Shown one piece after another: positions 1 through 10,460 of a stretch of DNA of 27,398 nt. The notes under the pieces were generated by a model. That model did not search any database, was not told the DNA's origin, and saw only the letters and a program-made list of their open reading frames with translations. Position numbers and translations under genes: made by a program. This DNA comes from Apostichopus parvimensis (Eukaryota; Echinodermata; Holothuroidea; Aspidochirotida; Stichopodidae): NCBI GenBank assembly GCA_000934455.1, contig KN886908.1, positions 6,504-33,901 of the forward strand, read 5' to 3'. Within the stretch, counting starts at the first letter, position 1, and each line of letters starts with the position of its first letter.

Positions 1-945
1 AAATGTAAAACTAATGTACCTGTTGTCAGACTTATGATAATTAATGGCCATTACAAGACACCGTATTGCGCTTCGCTAGCCTGTCTCGTTGCACATTTCG
101 AGTATGCACACTCTAACTTCAACAAATTGTTGTCACCTCCCGTAGTTTGAAAACGCGGCTGAAAGTGCGGCTCACTTTACTGTGGTATAGTTACTATACT
201 ACCCCACTATGATTACACAACACATTTGTTCACAAACAAAGAAAAGAGCAACAAGTCAGAGTACTCTACCTAACCTACTGCTTTTTATTTTGCCTCAAAC
301 ACAATAAAGTTCCATCACCGATTCAAATATACCGAGAAAACTTGGGTGAGATTAAAAATATAACTTATCAGCCGAATAGTCATAATATAAGTTTAATTTT
401 TTGTAAAAGTGCTGTCATTATTTTATGCACGTCTGACTAACTTCAAACGTAGGCTATATATAGGCTATAGGGAGTATAGGCTAGTCCATATTTCATCGGT
501 GACCAAACTGACAGCAATACGCAAACTATATACTTAGTTAAGTTTAGAGACCCAAGGATCAGGAAGCCTTACATTAGCTTATTTGAGACTCTATCTGTGT
601 TAGATCGTGGCTGAATACTGGCTTATTTCAAGCCTTATCTTTTCGAATAAAATGAAGTGTTCAAAGGATAACGAGGCAGAGGTGTGAATTCGCTCCCATT
701 CCTGCTCTAGGGACCGCCACTTAAAGTCATTCGACAGACAAGAGTGTATACTGTATACCCCAGCATCTGACCACTTTCTCAAATACTGAGGTAGGCAATC
801 GCACACCATTGGACATTAAACAATGTTATATTTGCACTAAGGGTTTTAATGCATCAAAACTGTAATCCATAATATTCTTTGAAGTAGGGGTCTTCCACAT
901 GTTGAAACTGTTATTTTCACTGGGGCCCCAGAAGCACTGTGTATG
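1..945. other. Noncoding DNA, no gene recognised
   Basis: No reading frame here resembles a known protein family. The longest open frames are short, lack a coding-like composition and have no convincing splice context. No tRNA, rRNA or clear repeat structure was seen. Confidence 0.5.
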
Positions 946-2572
946 CTAGTGAGTAGGGTTGGGCGATATATCGAAAATTATTATTATCGCGATAATTTTT
1001 TTTCAAGACGATATTTTTTGAGGATTGAACAAATGACGATAATTTCTTGTGAAAGAAATTTGAAATGAATGTGGAAAAAAATGCGATTATCCTTTCTCCG
1101 TTTTATGTGTAAATGTTATTCTAGCATTCCATGGTTAAGAAAGTTGAAAAGAAATAAAGTTTATCAACTTCATTTACTGACTTTTGAACTTCGTAAAAAA
1201 CGCGTCCTTTACAACATTGACTGTATAGAGAACAAAACTCTGAAAATCAGTAGAGAAATTACCAATTGTGTACGAAAAGTAAGTTGGTACACCTTTCAAA
1301 TTTTACGAAAGATCGAGCAAAATTCTTTCGAAAAATTGACGCGAAACTGGCATATCGTGCTAAATGCTAGTAATGTCATGTAAACAAGGCTCTAGTACAC
1401 CCATTTATGAATAAACCATAAGACCACATCTGGTGTTAAGCGGGGGGAAAAGAAAGTATTTTCTAGAATTTCCAAAAAAAGGAAAAATTAATATCCTACC
1501 ATAGTAAAGTGTATAGTAAATAGCCTAACCACTTCGTCGGTTACGGATCTCACGTAACAACAAAAACACAACAAATTGTATTTTGCGAAGTTGACGTTTT
1601 CTACAAGGACATGGAAACAATATTTAGCATTTAGTTAATCATACCAAGTGGCCTAAAACATTGGATTACAAGGTTTACTTTCATAAAGATGGCCATACTG
1701 TAGCTATTGGGGCCTTGATATCGTGTGGTATATATGGTATAGACTGTGCCTCGTGTATCATGGGGAATATATTGTTTTGTTCAAGCGGAGGAGTCGGTTG
1801 GCTTGAGGTGTGTTTTATTTACGGGGATATTTACCTACTTTTCTTGAACGTCTAAGATAATATTTCGCATAACTTTACCGATCCTTTACTGACTGACCTA
1901 ATTTATTCTAGAGTGGAGCCAAAATAGTTTACTCCATGAAAAGTTTTTTGGAAACGTGCCAAAAATGTTAACAAACAGGTGTTAGACAGGGGGGTTGTTT
2001 GGCAAGGTACCTGGGAGCACATGTAGCCTACCGTGATATTTAAGTAGGGTTAAACACTGCAGTTGTAAACTGATGTACGTATAGTGCACGCTGTTCATTG
2101 TTAGGCAGTCTAGAAACGGGGCTTTGCCGAACGTAGTTTGTTTCATAATATCGACAGTTTTGTAAGTTAAACTTTTTAAAGACTGTAAGACAGATTAAAT
2201 CTCTTTTCATTTTATCACATAATATAGCTACTCTAACTTGTCATTTTAAAATTTTCATCAGTTTCGTGACAATTTAAATTCAAAAAGTTGTCAGTATTTT
2301 GAATCCTCAACTGCGAATTTTTTATCACCAGACACGCAAAAATACTAAATTTTTCCGGGGGCCTTCGCCTTCGCCAAGGGGTTCCAACGCGTGCTAGGTG
2401 TGTTCGCTGTGCGAAAACACCGGTGGGGTGAACCGGCAGATGTTTTAAGTGTGTTCGCGAACACACTAAAAACAACAAGGAAAAATTATCGTAATTATCG
2501 AAATATCGCGATAATTTTTGAACTATTTATCGTGACGTTAAAAAGCAAATATCGCCCAACCCTACTAGTGAG
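946..2572. mobile_element. hAT-like non-autonomous DNA transposon (1.6 kb) with 8-bp target duplication
   Basis: The element proper spans 954-2564. It starts with tagggttgggcgatat and ends with the exact reverse complement atatcgcccaaccc followed by ta. Both sides are flanked by the identical 8-mer ctagtgag (946-953 and 2565-2572), the target-duplication length of the hAT superfamily. Subterminal stretches rich in atcgcgataat occur near both ends (about 985 and 2490-2520). The interior has open frames at 1069-1383 (plus) and 2233-2478 (minus), but neither shows transposase motifs, so I read it as non-autonomous. The hAT assignment rests on TIR plus TSD, not on protein. Confidence 0.85.
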
Positions 2573-4562
2573 GCTGCACAGGTTTTATCAAATGTATTTC
2601 ACAAAGTCCTTCTTACTGTACATTTTAAATGTGGGTGATCATGGTGTATTGTTTGAACCTTTGCATATATGCGATGTTTATATTGGACTTTGACTCTGTA
2701 AAATGTTTCTTGGATTCTTGCCAGAATTTTTGCAAGCGCAAGACCTGTTGGCAAGGTATGTTCAGTTTTAATTGTGCTGTGGGCAATACAGAGCTAGGCT
2801 AGACTAATGAAAGTTACGGCGGGACAAAGAAAGTTGACAACTTTGGATGTTGGTTTCTTGATGGGCTTTTCGACAATGTTTCAAAGAAAGGAATCCCCCA
2901 TAGTTCGTTTTTACAGACCGCTACTTGCCAAAGTCATTACCCCAGTCACGTTGTATAATAACCTACACTTTGCTACGGCTAATTGTGTTAAAACTTCAGC
3001 ATAGTTCTGCGGTACTCACAAGTACAGTTTCCTGCCAAATAGTTCTCACGAGTTCTATGTCACACATGTATCTTGTCAAATGCTCTAACAAGTTATTTTG
3101 GGAAGAAACCGATACGTTTATTCATGCCTGTTCTGATATCGATTCTATTTTGTTTTTAATCAAATCTTTAAATAAGTTGCTGCAAAAAAAAAAACTGAGA
3201 TGGGAAAGTCATAATAAAATCGCAATTACATTTGTAGGCTAGGCTAGTGTCCATACAGGTTCAGTGTTTGATAGTACAGTTAATGCTGGAAGTAGCTGTT
3301 CCGCGTAAATTTCCGGTATACCCGATAATACCGGTATTTGTCAGCGGGTATACCGGTATCTGTTTTGGTTCATACCGTCGCTCCCTACTATGCAGGTCTT
3401 GGAGTAACCTCATGTTAATTAGAAATCCATGTCTTGTATATATGGAAATGTCTCATTGTCTGTGTACAAAATACTTCACAAGTAACAGCACAAGAGTAAT
3501 GTGCCCCTCCTTAAATTATTGGTGCCTCTCCAACTCGGAGTTCCTGGATCAGTGCCTGCTCCCCATGGGCCCAAACATTTCTGTAAAGTTGTCTCCCCTT
3601 CATTTAATTCTAATCAAACTTAGCATGGTGAACAATATATAAAACTAGGCTTTTTGTCCTATATGTATCTAGTTGAGGGCTTAACATAAGATTGTGCAAC
3701 ATTTTGGGAACATGGAACTTTTTCTATATGTGTAAGCAACGGCTCAAAACTTTTGTTGTAATTAATTTCAACTAGTATTTTTTCCCCACAATATTTTTGC
3801 TAATCTGGTGCATCAATCATTTCTTAACTTTGCTACTTTAATGTAGGCACCCTCTGCAGGTTTCATTGTTTTGGGTGTGGCAAGATGGTGGAAGTGACTT
3901 TCTAATCGCTGCAAAGTTTATTGTTGTCAGTTGTGGCAAAGTAGCATCTATGTGATGAATCTCTGTGGTACAATATCATAGGAATGACCCCTGTAAGCAA
4001 TCTATCAGACCCTCACAGTAGATGTTCGAATAGTACTGTACATAACCAGGGTCCATGCGGATCAAGCTTTTTATTAGATGGAAAGTAAATCTTAAACATT
4101 GTTATCATCCAAACCTAAGCACTTATTCTCAAATTTACTGTGAATGCCTGTTATAGTGGCTTCCCTTTGTCGATGGAATGCTTACAAGTCTCTGTATACT
4201 GACAAAGGGTTAGATAATATGTTAGAAGCACCTGGGAGCATATCACTTTACCCTCTGTGGTTGGTTCCTTTTCCTACTGTGGAGTGAGAGTTCAAGATCA
4301 TATTAAATTTGATGTTTGCAGTACAGAATTTAGTGGAGAAGTAGTTCTGTAAAGTAGAAAAAGTCTGCCCAGTGTAGCATATACGACTTATCACCTGTTA
4401 GATAATAAACATTATCCTTTATTGAATGCAGATCTTTACCAGGTATCTTCTTTATCTAACAAAGTTTCCTCTCTCTTCTCTTTTGTAGGAGTCTTCCATC
4501 AGCAAATACATTCTTTCAATCATCTGGTGATTTTTGAAAGTAAGATGTACTATTACAAATTT
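2573..4562. other. Noncoding DNA, no gene recognised
   Basis: Several short open frames exist (for example 3247-3642 plus) but none shows a domain, signal or conserved motif. A patch at about 3310-3365 is rich in the palindromic word accggtat and looks like a decayed inverted-repeat fragment of a transposon. Confidence 0.45.
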
Positions 4563-4680
4563 GATAGTAAAGGTATGTTTATATGTATTTCACTTACAGA
4601 ACTTAAGTTGCTAAATATGAAACGGCATGATAAAATTAAGTCTTGTTATGCATGGTATTATAAATTGTATTATTTTGTAT

Positions 4681-4730
4681 TGACTGCAGAGTTTGCCAAT
4701 GGTCTCATCCACTGATGTGGTTTGCATTAC
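4681..4730 (+). other. Conserved noncoding block upstream of LRR gene 1 (possible 5' exon)
   Basis: This 50-base block is 96% identical to 22894-22943 upstream of the second LRR gene, while the surrounding noncoding DNA is clearly more diverged. It begins right after a pyrimidine/TG-rich stretch, with ctgcag at its start as in a 3' splice site. An untranslated leader exon is one explanation; a regulatory element is another. No transcript evidence is available. Confidence 0.35.
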
Positions 4731-4795
4731 TTTAAGTTTTGTGAATTGGCAGTCTCTCTTATACCATATCTTTTCATTTGGTATCACATTGATAT

Positions 4796-5660
4796 TAGTG
4801 TTTGCACGGGTTAGCCGGATACCCGGGTACCCGCCCCACGCGATTCTACCCGGTTCCTAATTTATTACCCGAATCCTACGCAAAGTGTGATTTTTTATAA
4901 AAAAAAAAATTGCAAACCGATGGTTAGGCAGATTTCCCATTCACTTAGTGTGGTATGAAGCTACCATGTGGTCGAAGATAACAGCAATAACGAAAGTATT
5001 CCATAGATATCTTATAACTGCGTCACAATTTCAGCTAATGAACAGATGGCTAGGCTAGATACCCCATTGACTTAGTGTGGTGTTAGGCAACCATGTGGTC
5101 GAACGTAACAGCAATAATGAAAGTATTCCATGGATATCTTATAACTGCGTCACAATTTCAGCGAATAAACAGATGGTTAGGCTTAGCCGGCTAGATTTCT
5201 CATTGACTTAGTGTGGTGTTAGGCAACCATGTGGAAGAAATGATTATTTATTCATTCGTTTATTTCATAGAAGGAAAAGCTGACAAGGAATTTTACGAGA
5301 TGTTTATGGATTATAGACGGGATAACTAAAAAATAATAATCGCAAGTGGCTTTTTACTGATCGTTTATTCCAAATGCGATCAAATTGCGCGAATCGCGCG
5401 GCTAATGCGAACCTTGGGCCTGCATAATAGATCGTAGTAGTAACAACTGTTTAAGAGCTAAATTGGATATTTATATGGTCTGATCCGAGCAAGCATATAA
5501 GCAGCGGCGGCAGTGCGATGTTAGTAGTAATGTTAATTATATGAAGTTATTAACAAGTTAATGAAAGAAACAAAAGCAAATTTTTCCGGGTACCCGGATA
5601 CCCGACGGGTAACGGCTCTCGGGTACCCGGTTCCCGATTTTTGGACCCGTGTAAACACTA
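4796..5660. mobile_element. 865-bp inverted-repeat element inserted before LRR gene 1
   Basis: The ends are tagtgtttgcacgggt (4796-4811) and acccgtgtaaacacta (5645-5660), inverted repeats with one mismatch. Subterminal DNA at both ends is packed with cccgggtaccc-type words (4815-4870 and 5585-5640). The block is absent from the equivalent place in the second LRR locus, supporting an insertion. No clear target duplication is visible (left flank attgatat, right flank attttttc), so the superfamily is uncertain; a hAT-like non-autonomous element is plausible. The interior holds a tandem repeat (4919-5238). Confidence 0.65.
4919..5238. repeat. Tandem repeat, about 126-bp unit, 2.5 copies
   Basis: Units begin near 4919, 5044 and 5171. 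Each contains cttagtgtggt, accatgtgg and, in the first two full units, aacagcaataa, agtattcca and tataactgcgtcacaatttc. The array lies wholly inside the 865-bp inverted-repeat element. Confidence 0.8.
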
Positions 5661-5686
5661 ATTTTTTCCCACTTCCCACAGGTAAA

Positions 5687-6574
5687 ATATTGATCATCTA
5701 TCTGCTTCTTCTGTGTGGAAATGCCTCATCAGCTGCATATGCAGATATACATGGTTGTTCACCTGGCAGTAGAAGTCGACACGACTCAGTCTTAGATGCA
5801 GATGACGTCAAACAGGCCCAGTTTGAAGGAAGTACGCGATGCGATTTCAGTCATCAAGGCTATCAACACGTCTGTGAGGATGCATTCCATCATATGACCT
5901 GTGAAATTATTGACTTGACAGGCAATAGATTGAGTAGCTTGCCTCCAACTGTGTTCCAGAATGTTGTCAATCTAAGAGAAGTGTTCTTAGATGGCAACAA
6001 ATTTGTTGTAATGCCCGTGTTAATAAATGGTGACTTAGAGTCCTTATCAATTAACCATAACCCCTTAGAACAATTTCCAAATCTGTCTACAATTCATTTG
6101 CCCAATTTGAATATCTTGTCTGTTAAATATTGTCTTAACCTATTTGCGATAGATGTGGCTGCATTTGAAAGCAATCATAAATTGAAGCGGGTAAGATTTA
6201 TTGGAACTCCACTTAAAAAACTTCCAAGTCCATGTTCTAATTGTTTCAATCTTACATTGGAGGTCCCTGTAGCAGTGCATTTGATGTGTGGCAGTGGGTC
6301 TGCTATTGTGACTTTTGAAAGTGAAAGAGGAGAAAAATTTTTCTTGAATGAGACAGTGGAAATGTTTTTACAGACTAATGATTCTATTACAAACAGACTT
6401 ATTTGCATAGACCAGGCAAATTCAGAAACACACTCTACCACACCAACATCTACACCAACATCATTTGCTACAAATACATCAGCCAAACCTGCATCAGCAC
6501 CACTCATGGCACTGATCACAGCTATAATTTTATCATATTTTTTATACACATGGTGTGTAATGGAATGTATATAA
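5687..6574 (+). CDS. LRR surface protein, paralog 1 (initiator ATG lost, short stalk)
   Basis: A 295-codon open region homologous to the LRR gene at 23866. In order: a hydrophobic leader ending near SAAYA, a Cys-containing N-terminal segment, about five LRRs (DLTGNRLSSLPPTVF type), a Cys-rich cap (CSNCFNLTLE), a very short Thr/Pro stretch and a C-terminal hydrophobic stretch of about 20 residues ending MECI. There is no basic stop-transfer segment or cytoplasmic tail, so a GPI-anchor signal or a bare membrane end is possible. The codon matching the second gene's ATG is ATA (5687-5689). The frame stays open upstream to an ATG at 5561, but that lies inside an inserted transposon. A splice acceptor (cccacag at 5675-5681) precedes the coding block, so an upstream exon could supply a start. 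Otherwise it may be a non-functional copy. The frame itself is undamaged. No family name is recognised. Confidence 0.7.
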   Translation: MLIIYLLLLCGNASSAAYADIHGCSPGSRSRHDSVLDADDVKQAQFEGSTRCDFSHQGYQHVCEDAFHHMTCEIIDLTGNRLSSLPPTVFQNVVNLREVFLDGNKFVVMPVLINGDLESLSINHNPLEQFPNLSTIHLPNLNILSVKYCLNLFAIDVAAFESNHKLKRVRFIGTPLKKLPSPCSNCFNLTLEVPVAVHLMCGSGSAIVTFESERGEKFFLNETVEMFLQTNDSITNRLICIDQANSETHSTTPTSTPTSFATNTSAKPASAPLMALITAIILSYFLYTWCVMECI

Positions 6575-6679
6575 AATGGTATGTATATAAATGTATATTT
6601 ATTAAAAGATACACAGGTCATACAAATGTTGCAAATGAAATATAATTCAACTCCAAACTTCTGAAAAGGGACAAGATAT

Positions 6680-6685
6680 AATAAA
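6680..6685 (+). promoter_or_regulatory. Candidate polyadenylation signal for LRR gene 1
   Basis: AATAAA lies about 105 bases after the stop codon of LRR gene 1, at a usual distance for a 3' UTR. Such hexamers are common in AT-rich DNA, so this is only a candidate. Confidence 0.35.
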
Positions 6686-7078
6686 GTATTCCAAACATGA
6701 AAGTGAAAAAAAATGTGAAAACTCATTAAATTAGCATCATAAGGTATTGCTCTCAAAGTTAGCATGTAATATTCCAATCTAGTACGACCCCTCTCCCAGA
6801 GGTATCTTTGCATCTCCTAGAGTTGACCATTGCATAGCAAATCTTAATGATTAATAATAGGCTGTCAGTACAGATGCAGCTGTACAGAGCCAATGACACC
6901 TCTAGTACAAAGATTTGTTTTTGGGGGGGGGGGTGCCAAATCTTGTCAACACTCCGTTGTCATATTTTTAACTTTAACTACTGATAACAGAAAGATAGTG
7001 TTTGTAGTTACATATAACATTTATGTGTGTATTTACATGATAAATAAGATGTTTACTAAGCGTGTTTCGTGATACCGT

Positions 7079-7237
7079 ATAAGAAGTATATCTGCTACGA
7101 CTTTAAACGTTCCCACCACCCGCACAAAACAGTTTGGCAACCGTGTATTTTCTGTTACTGGGGCCAGGCTGTGGAACATCTTGCCGTCTTTGGTTGCTAA
7201 TCAGTCCACATTTCACTTTTCAATGTGCGCAGAATAG
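7079..7237 (+). mobile_element. LINE reverse-transcriptase ORF fragment (C-terminal part)
   Basis: A 52-codon frame ending in TAG carries the signature NVPTTRTKQFGNRVFSV followed by GARLWNILP. This matches the conserved C-terminal region after the reverse transcriptase of many animal non-LTR retrotransposons. The rest of the element is missing. It sits where the 3' flank of LRR locus copy 1 stops matching copy 2 (about 7065), so it probably marks the insertion point. Confidence 0.75.
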
Positions 7238-8952
7238 ATAGGGGCATTGGTATACTAAGGGGCAACGCATTAGTTTGGGGGAGTATTTTGCAATTTCTTG
7301 TGTGGTTATCTAGACAGGTAGTTACTTGCTTCATGCCCATAAATTTATTTCTTGTGGCTGTTACTGTAGGAAAATTAACATGTGTTTTCACACTTTTTTT
7401 GAAGACTTCAAATTCACTGTTCTTAAGTTGCATTGACCATGTAATTTATATCATGTGTTGGCTGGTACATTGCTCCACATACACCAAGGGAAAATGAGAT
7501 GAACAGGCATCAACTGTCAAATCTACAGTTGATCTTGTACAGTGTAGTTCAAAACAAGTCAGTAAATCACAAATTTACAGTAGACAGTTCACAGGTACTG
7601 TACTGTACCATGTGCAGAAATTTCATTACAGTGGTATGCCAGTCACAATTTGTCTTCCAAATACTACTAGTACTTTGCAGAAACCAATTGGTGCAGTAAT
7701 TGATACTGGGCTTAAAAGTGAAATGCTGAGGTAACTTCTAACTTTAATGATTAAACCATACTGTAATAATGCAGTGGTATTATAACAATTTAACAACTAT
7801 CAACAATAATCATACAAAAACATTTTGAGACATAACATGATACAGTAGATACTGTACTGCAGAAAGGGTTCAGTATGCCTGAATGTAATATTTGTGGATA
7901 AGAAACTATAGTTGAATTAACTTCCTGCGATATTTATATAATCAACAATATCATAAAAATTTAAAAATATTCCAATCACAACTATGCATTGAACATGTCT
8001 GCCAACTATTCTAGTATTTTCTTGTAGTCCTGATCAACAAATTTTGATTTTGCTCCTGCTGAAGGAAAGTGGCTTTGGAGGCTCTTGCAAATGGAAGAAA
8101 ATATCCTTTTTGCTCACAGCTGAAATATTGCTCACAGTTTTGAACTGGTTGGCATCAGCAAAAATCTGGTGTATGAATGAAAACTTCCATGCCGTACGTT
8201 CCAGCTGGTGTGTGTGGTGTTTTCTAAATTAAAATAAGCTTTTCTTGACTTCTATGACTTCACATTCTGAGGAATTTATTAATGCTAGTCAAGCTGTTGT
8301 TCTCTTCACATAAACAGGAAGTCAAGAAATTCCATTCTTAGAACACAACAATTAGCAAGTAAACTCCCAGGAATCTGTGCACAAGAGCAGTAAACAATTG
8401 TCCCTCCCTTACTGTAAACGGAGGGACACTAGTTCACTTGCTCTTTATTTTAGCATAAAAAGTAGCTAACACCTTGGTTTAACATTTCTTGAGTGGTTAA
8501 TCTTAAGAAAGTGTTTTATACAAATTCTGAAAATTTTTCCAGCATTGAATGACTCAGAACTAAAAAAAAAATGTATTTTTTTGGTAACGGAGGGACAAAT
8601 CAGGTAATTAGCAATTACTGCTAATTGACATGTTCTAGACATTGAAGGGGAATTATTCCTGTGGTATGCATAATATTGACCATGACTACTAGGCTGTGTA
8701 AGTAATCTTTCTAAGTCATCTTTGGTACTAGGAAATATTTGGATTTAAAAATATCCCCAGAATTTGAGAATTTTCGGCATAACACCAGTGCAAATTGGCA
8801 TGTGTTATATATATCTATAACTTTTTATTAAATTATTATACTTTTGTTCTGCAAGCACAGTGGTAAAATATAACTCTTTAACTATCTAGCCATACCATAT
8901 TTGACCATGTTCTGTACATGTCCAATTTCAACCCAAATGTTACATTTCCCTT
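7238..8952. other. Noncoding DNA with a short inverted repeat, no gene recognised
   Basis: No supported gene. Small open frames (7225-7497, 7499-7699, 8044-8232 plus) show no recognisable domain. An 8-bp perfect inverted repeat gtccctcc/ggagggac lies at 8400-8407 and 8420-8427, and ggagggac recurs near 8588, suggesting a decayed transposon piece. Confidence 0.45.
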
Positions 8953-9345
8953 GACCCGGCCCTAAGACTTCCTCAACTGAAGACTAACCAGCACCGCAAT
9001 TCATTCATCCCTCGTGCAATAAAACTTTACAACAGCAATTTGAGTCGTTAGGTGGTTGCCTATAGTCCTTGGATGGGTAGGCTCTATGTCTTTAACTATT
9101 TAACTTGATCTTACCTTCTTTAGTTATTAATAGTAATTATGAATAAGTTTTACTTACTTATTTCTCTTTCAAGAAAGCTCTGAAGACAATTCTCTTTAAT
9201 AAGGCCTTTAAGTAATCATATTTTTTTCTCTTTTCTGTCTTGTTGCTGTGTTTGTTCATTTGTATGTTTTATTTTTTCCTTGTAAAGCGCCATAGAATAT
9301 CGTTTTAGTCATGGTGCTATATAAATGCCTTATTATGATTATTTT
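8953..9345 (+). mobile_element. LINE 3' end: ORF2 C-terminus plus 3' UTR
   Basis: A 32-codon frame (8953-9051, ending TAG) reads DPALRLPQLKTNQHRNSFIP and continues with the common RAIKLYN motif, a hallmark of the C-terminus of animal non-LTR retrotransposon ORF2. It is followed by about 290 bases of 3' UTR-like DNA ending in gctatataaatgccttatta, typical of LINE tails with short TTA-rich ends. The 5' part is absent, as expected from 5' truncation. The family (CR1/L2-like) is not resolved. Confidence 0.75.
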
Positions 9346-9717
9346 TGTTTTTATAAATAATATTAAGCCATTTTTTCAACGAAAAATATTCAAGCTATGA
9401 ACTGACCATTGTTTTGTCTGAGAGATAATGAGAATAGCGACTTGAACTGAAGTCAATCATGTTAGTAAACATAACATAAAATTTAAATTTGTTGCCATAT
9501 GTGAACTTTTCTTAGCTGATTCAGTTGATTAATTTCACCATTTAAGAACGAACTTTTAAGTAAAGTGATATCAAACTTACTACAAAACCAGTGCCACTTG
9601 TAATAGCATTTTAAATATCATTTGAACTGACCTAAAATTTGTAAACAGAAGTAGATTTTTAAATTTGCTTTTATGCATTCATCATGTTGTGCAAATGTAA
9701 ATAGAGAGACTATTGAC

Positions 9718-10101
9718 AAGGGATATTCTGGTGGTAATTGTCATCCTCTTTGTAGCACTGAACAGTAATTATAACGAGCTGGAAGGTGAATTTATATTGC
9801 AATACATTGCAGATTTAAACATCTTATCATTGTGAAATATAATATAAAAGCAAAATATACAAATCTACCTTGATAACCAAATATGGTCACATCTTCACAG
9901 TACTATTGTCAAATGCATTCATCATGTTATGCAGATGATATTTTGTTATCAAGGTAGATTTGTAAATTTGCTTTTATAATGTATTTCACAATAACAGATG
10001 TTTTATTCTGCAATTATTTCAATATAAATTCACCTTCCAGCTCGTTATAAGTACTGTTCACTGCTTCAAAGAGGATGACAATTACCACCAGAATATCCCT
10101 T
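9718..10101. repeat. Large imperfect hairpin: 160-bp inverted arms, 67-bp loop
   Basis: The left arm 9718-9877 and right arm 9945-10101 are near-complementary. They begin aagggatattctgg and end ccagaatatccctt, and meet at cttgataac/gttatcaag around a 67-base spacer (9878-9944). The two arms have slightly different lengths and scattered mismatches. No target duplication was identified. The spacer and innermost right arm also match 10267-10340 in direct orientation, so this looks like a rearranged piece of the LRR-locus 3' flank rather than a simple MITE. Confidence 0.8.
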
Positions 10102-10340
10102 AGAGCAGTGGTCTATATGGTAGTAGACATTGTTCAATAGCTTGACTTTTTCCTATTGACTTTTTCCTATCTTCTTGTTGATTTATCCATGAAATTTTAT
10201 CTATTCATTTGGTTAGCTGTCAGTCTATTTATATTATTTATTACCATTCAACTTTCTGATGTTACCATGGTCACATCTTCACAGTACTATTGTCAAATGC
10301 ATTCATAATGTTATGTAGATGATATTTCGTTATCAAGGTA
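9883..10340 (+). repeat. 74-bp direct repeat (two copies)
   Basis: 9883-9956 and 10267-10340 are nearly identical, both starting atggtcacatcttcacagta and ending ttatcaaggta. A more diverged version is in the 3' flank of LRR locus copy 2 (about 25585-25660), so this is native flank sequence that was locally duplicated. Confidence 0.8.
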
Positions 10341-10460
10341 TAGAAAATTTCCAAGTAGATTTGTATATTGCATTGTGTTGAAAATTTCTAACATTTTTGC
10401 TAAGCATTTTAATGACCACCACTGGAACATTCCTTAAAGCAGCGTGGTCCGCAAACATCT

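Larger units (their letters stand above)
4563..10460 (+). repeat. Duplicated LRR locus, copy 1 (interrupted by insertions)
   Basis: Copy 1 of a locus duplicated at 22219-25730. Matching blocks in order: 4563-4640 with 22219-22262 plus 22622-22670; 4681-4730 with 22894-22943 (48 of 50 bases identical); the LRR coding region 5687-6500 with 23866-24640; the 3' flank around 6885-7030 with 25345-25460; and 10267-10440 with about 25585-25720. Copy 1 carries an 865 bp element before the coding exon, and a LINE fragment plus about 3 kb of other DNA in its 3' flank. The order of conserved blocks is the same in both copies, so this is a direct duplication. Confidence 0.75.

Noticed and set aside
1069..1383. 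104-codon Lys/Arg-rich frame inside the hAT-like element
   Set aside because: No transposase or BED zinc-finger motif; the length is compatible with chance in an AT-rich element.
3247..3642. 131-codon plus-strand frame
   Set aside because: No domain, signal, homology or splice support, and it runs through a decayed accggtat repeat.
6175..6813. 212-codon minus-strand frame
   Set aside because: It overlaps LRR gene 1 in antisense; the sense frame has a signal peptide, LRRs and a paralog, while the antisense frame has none.
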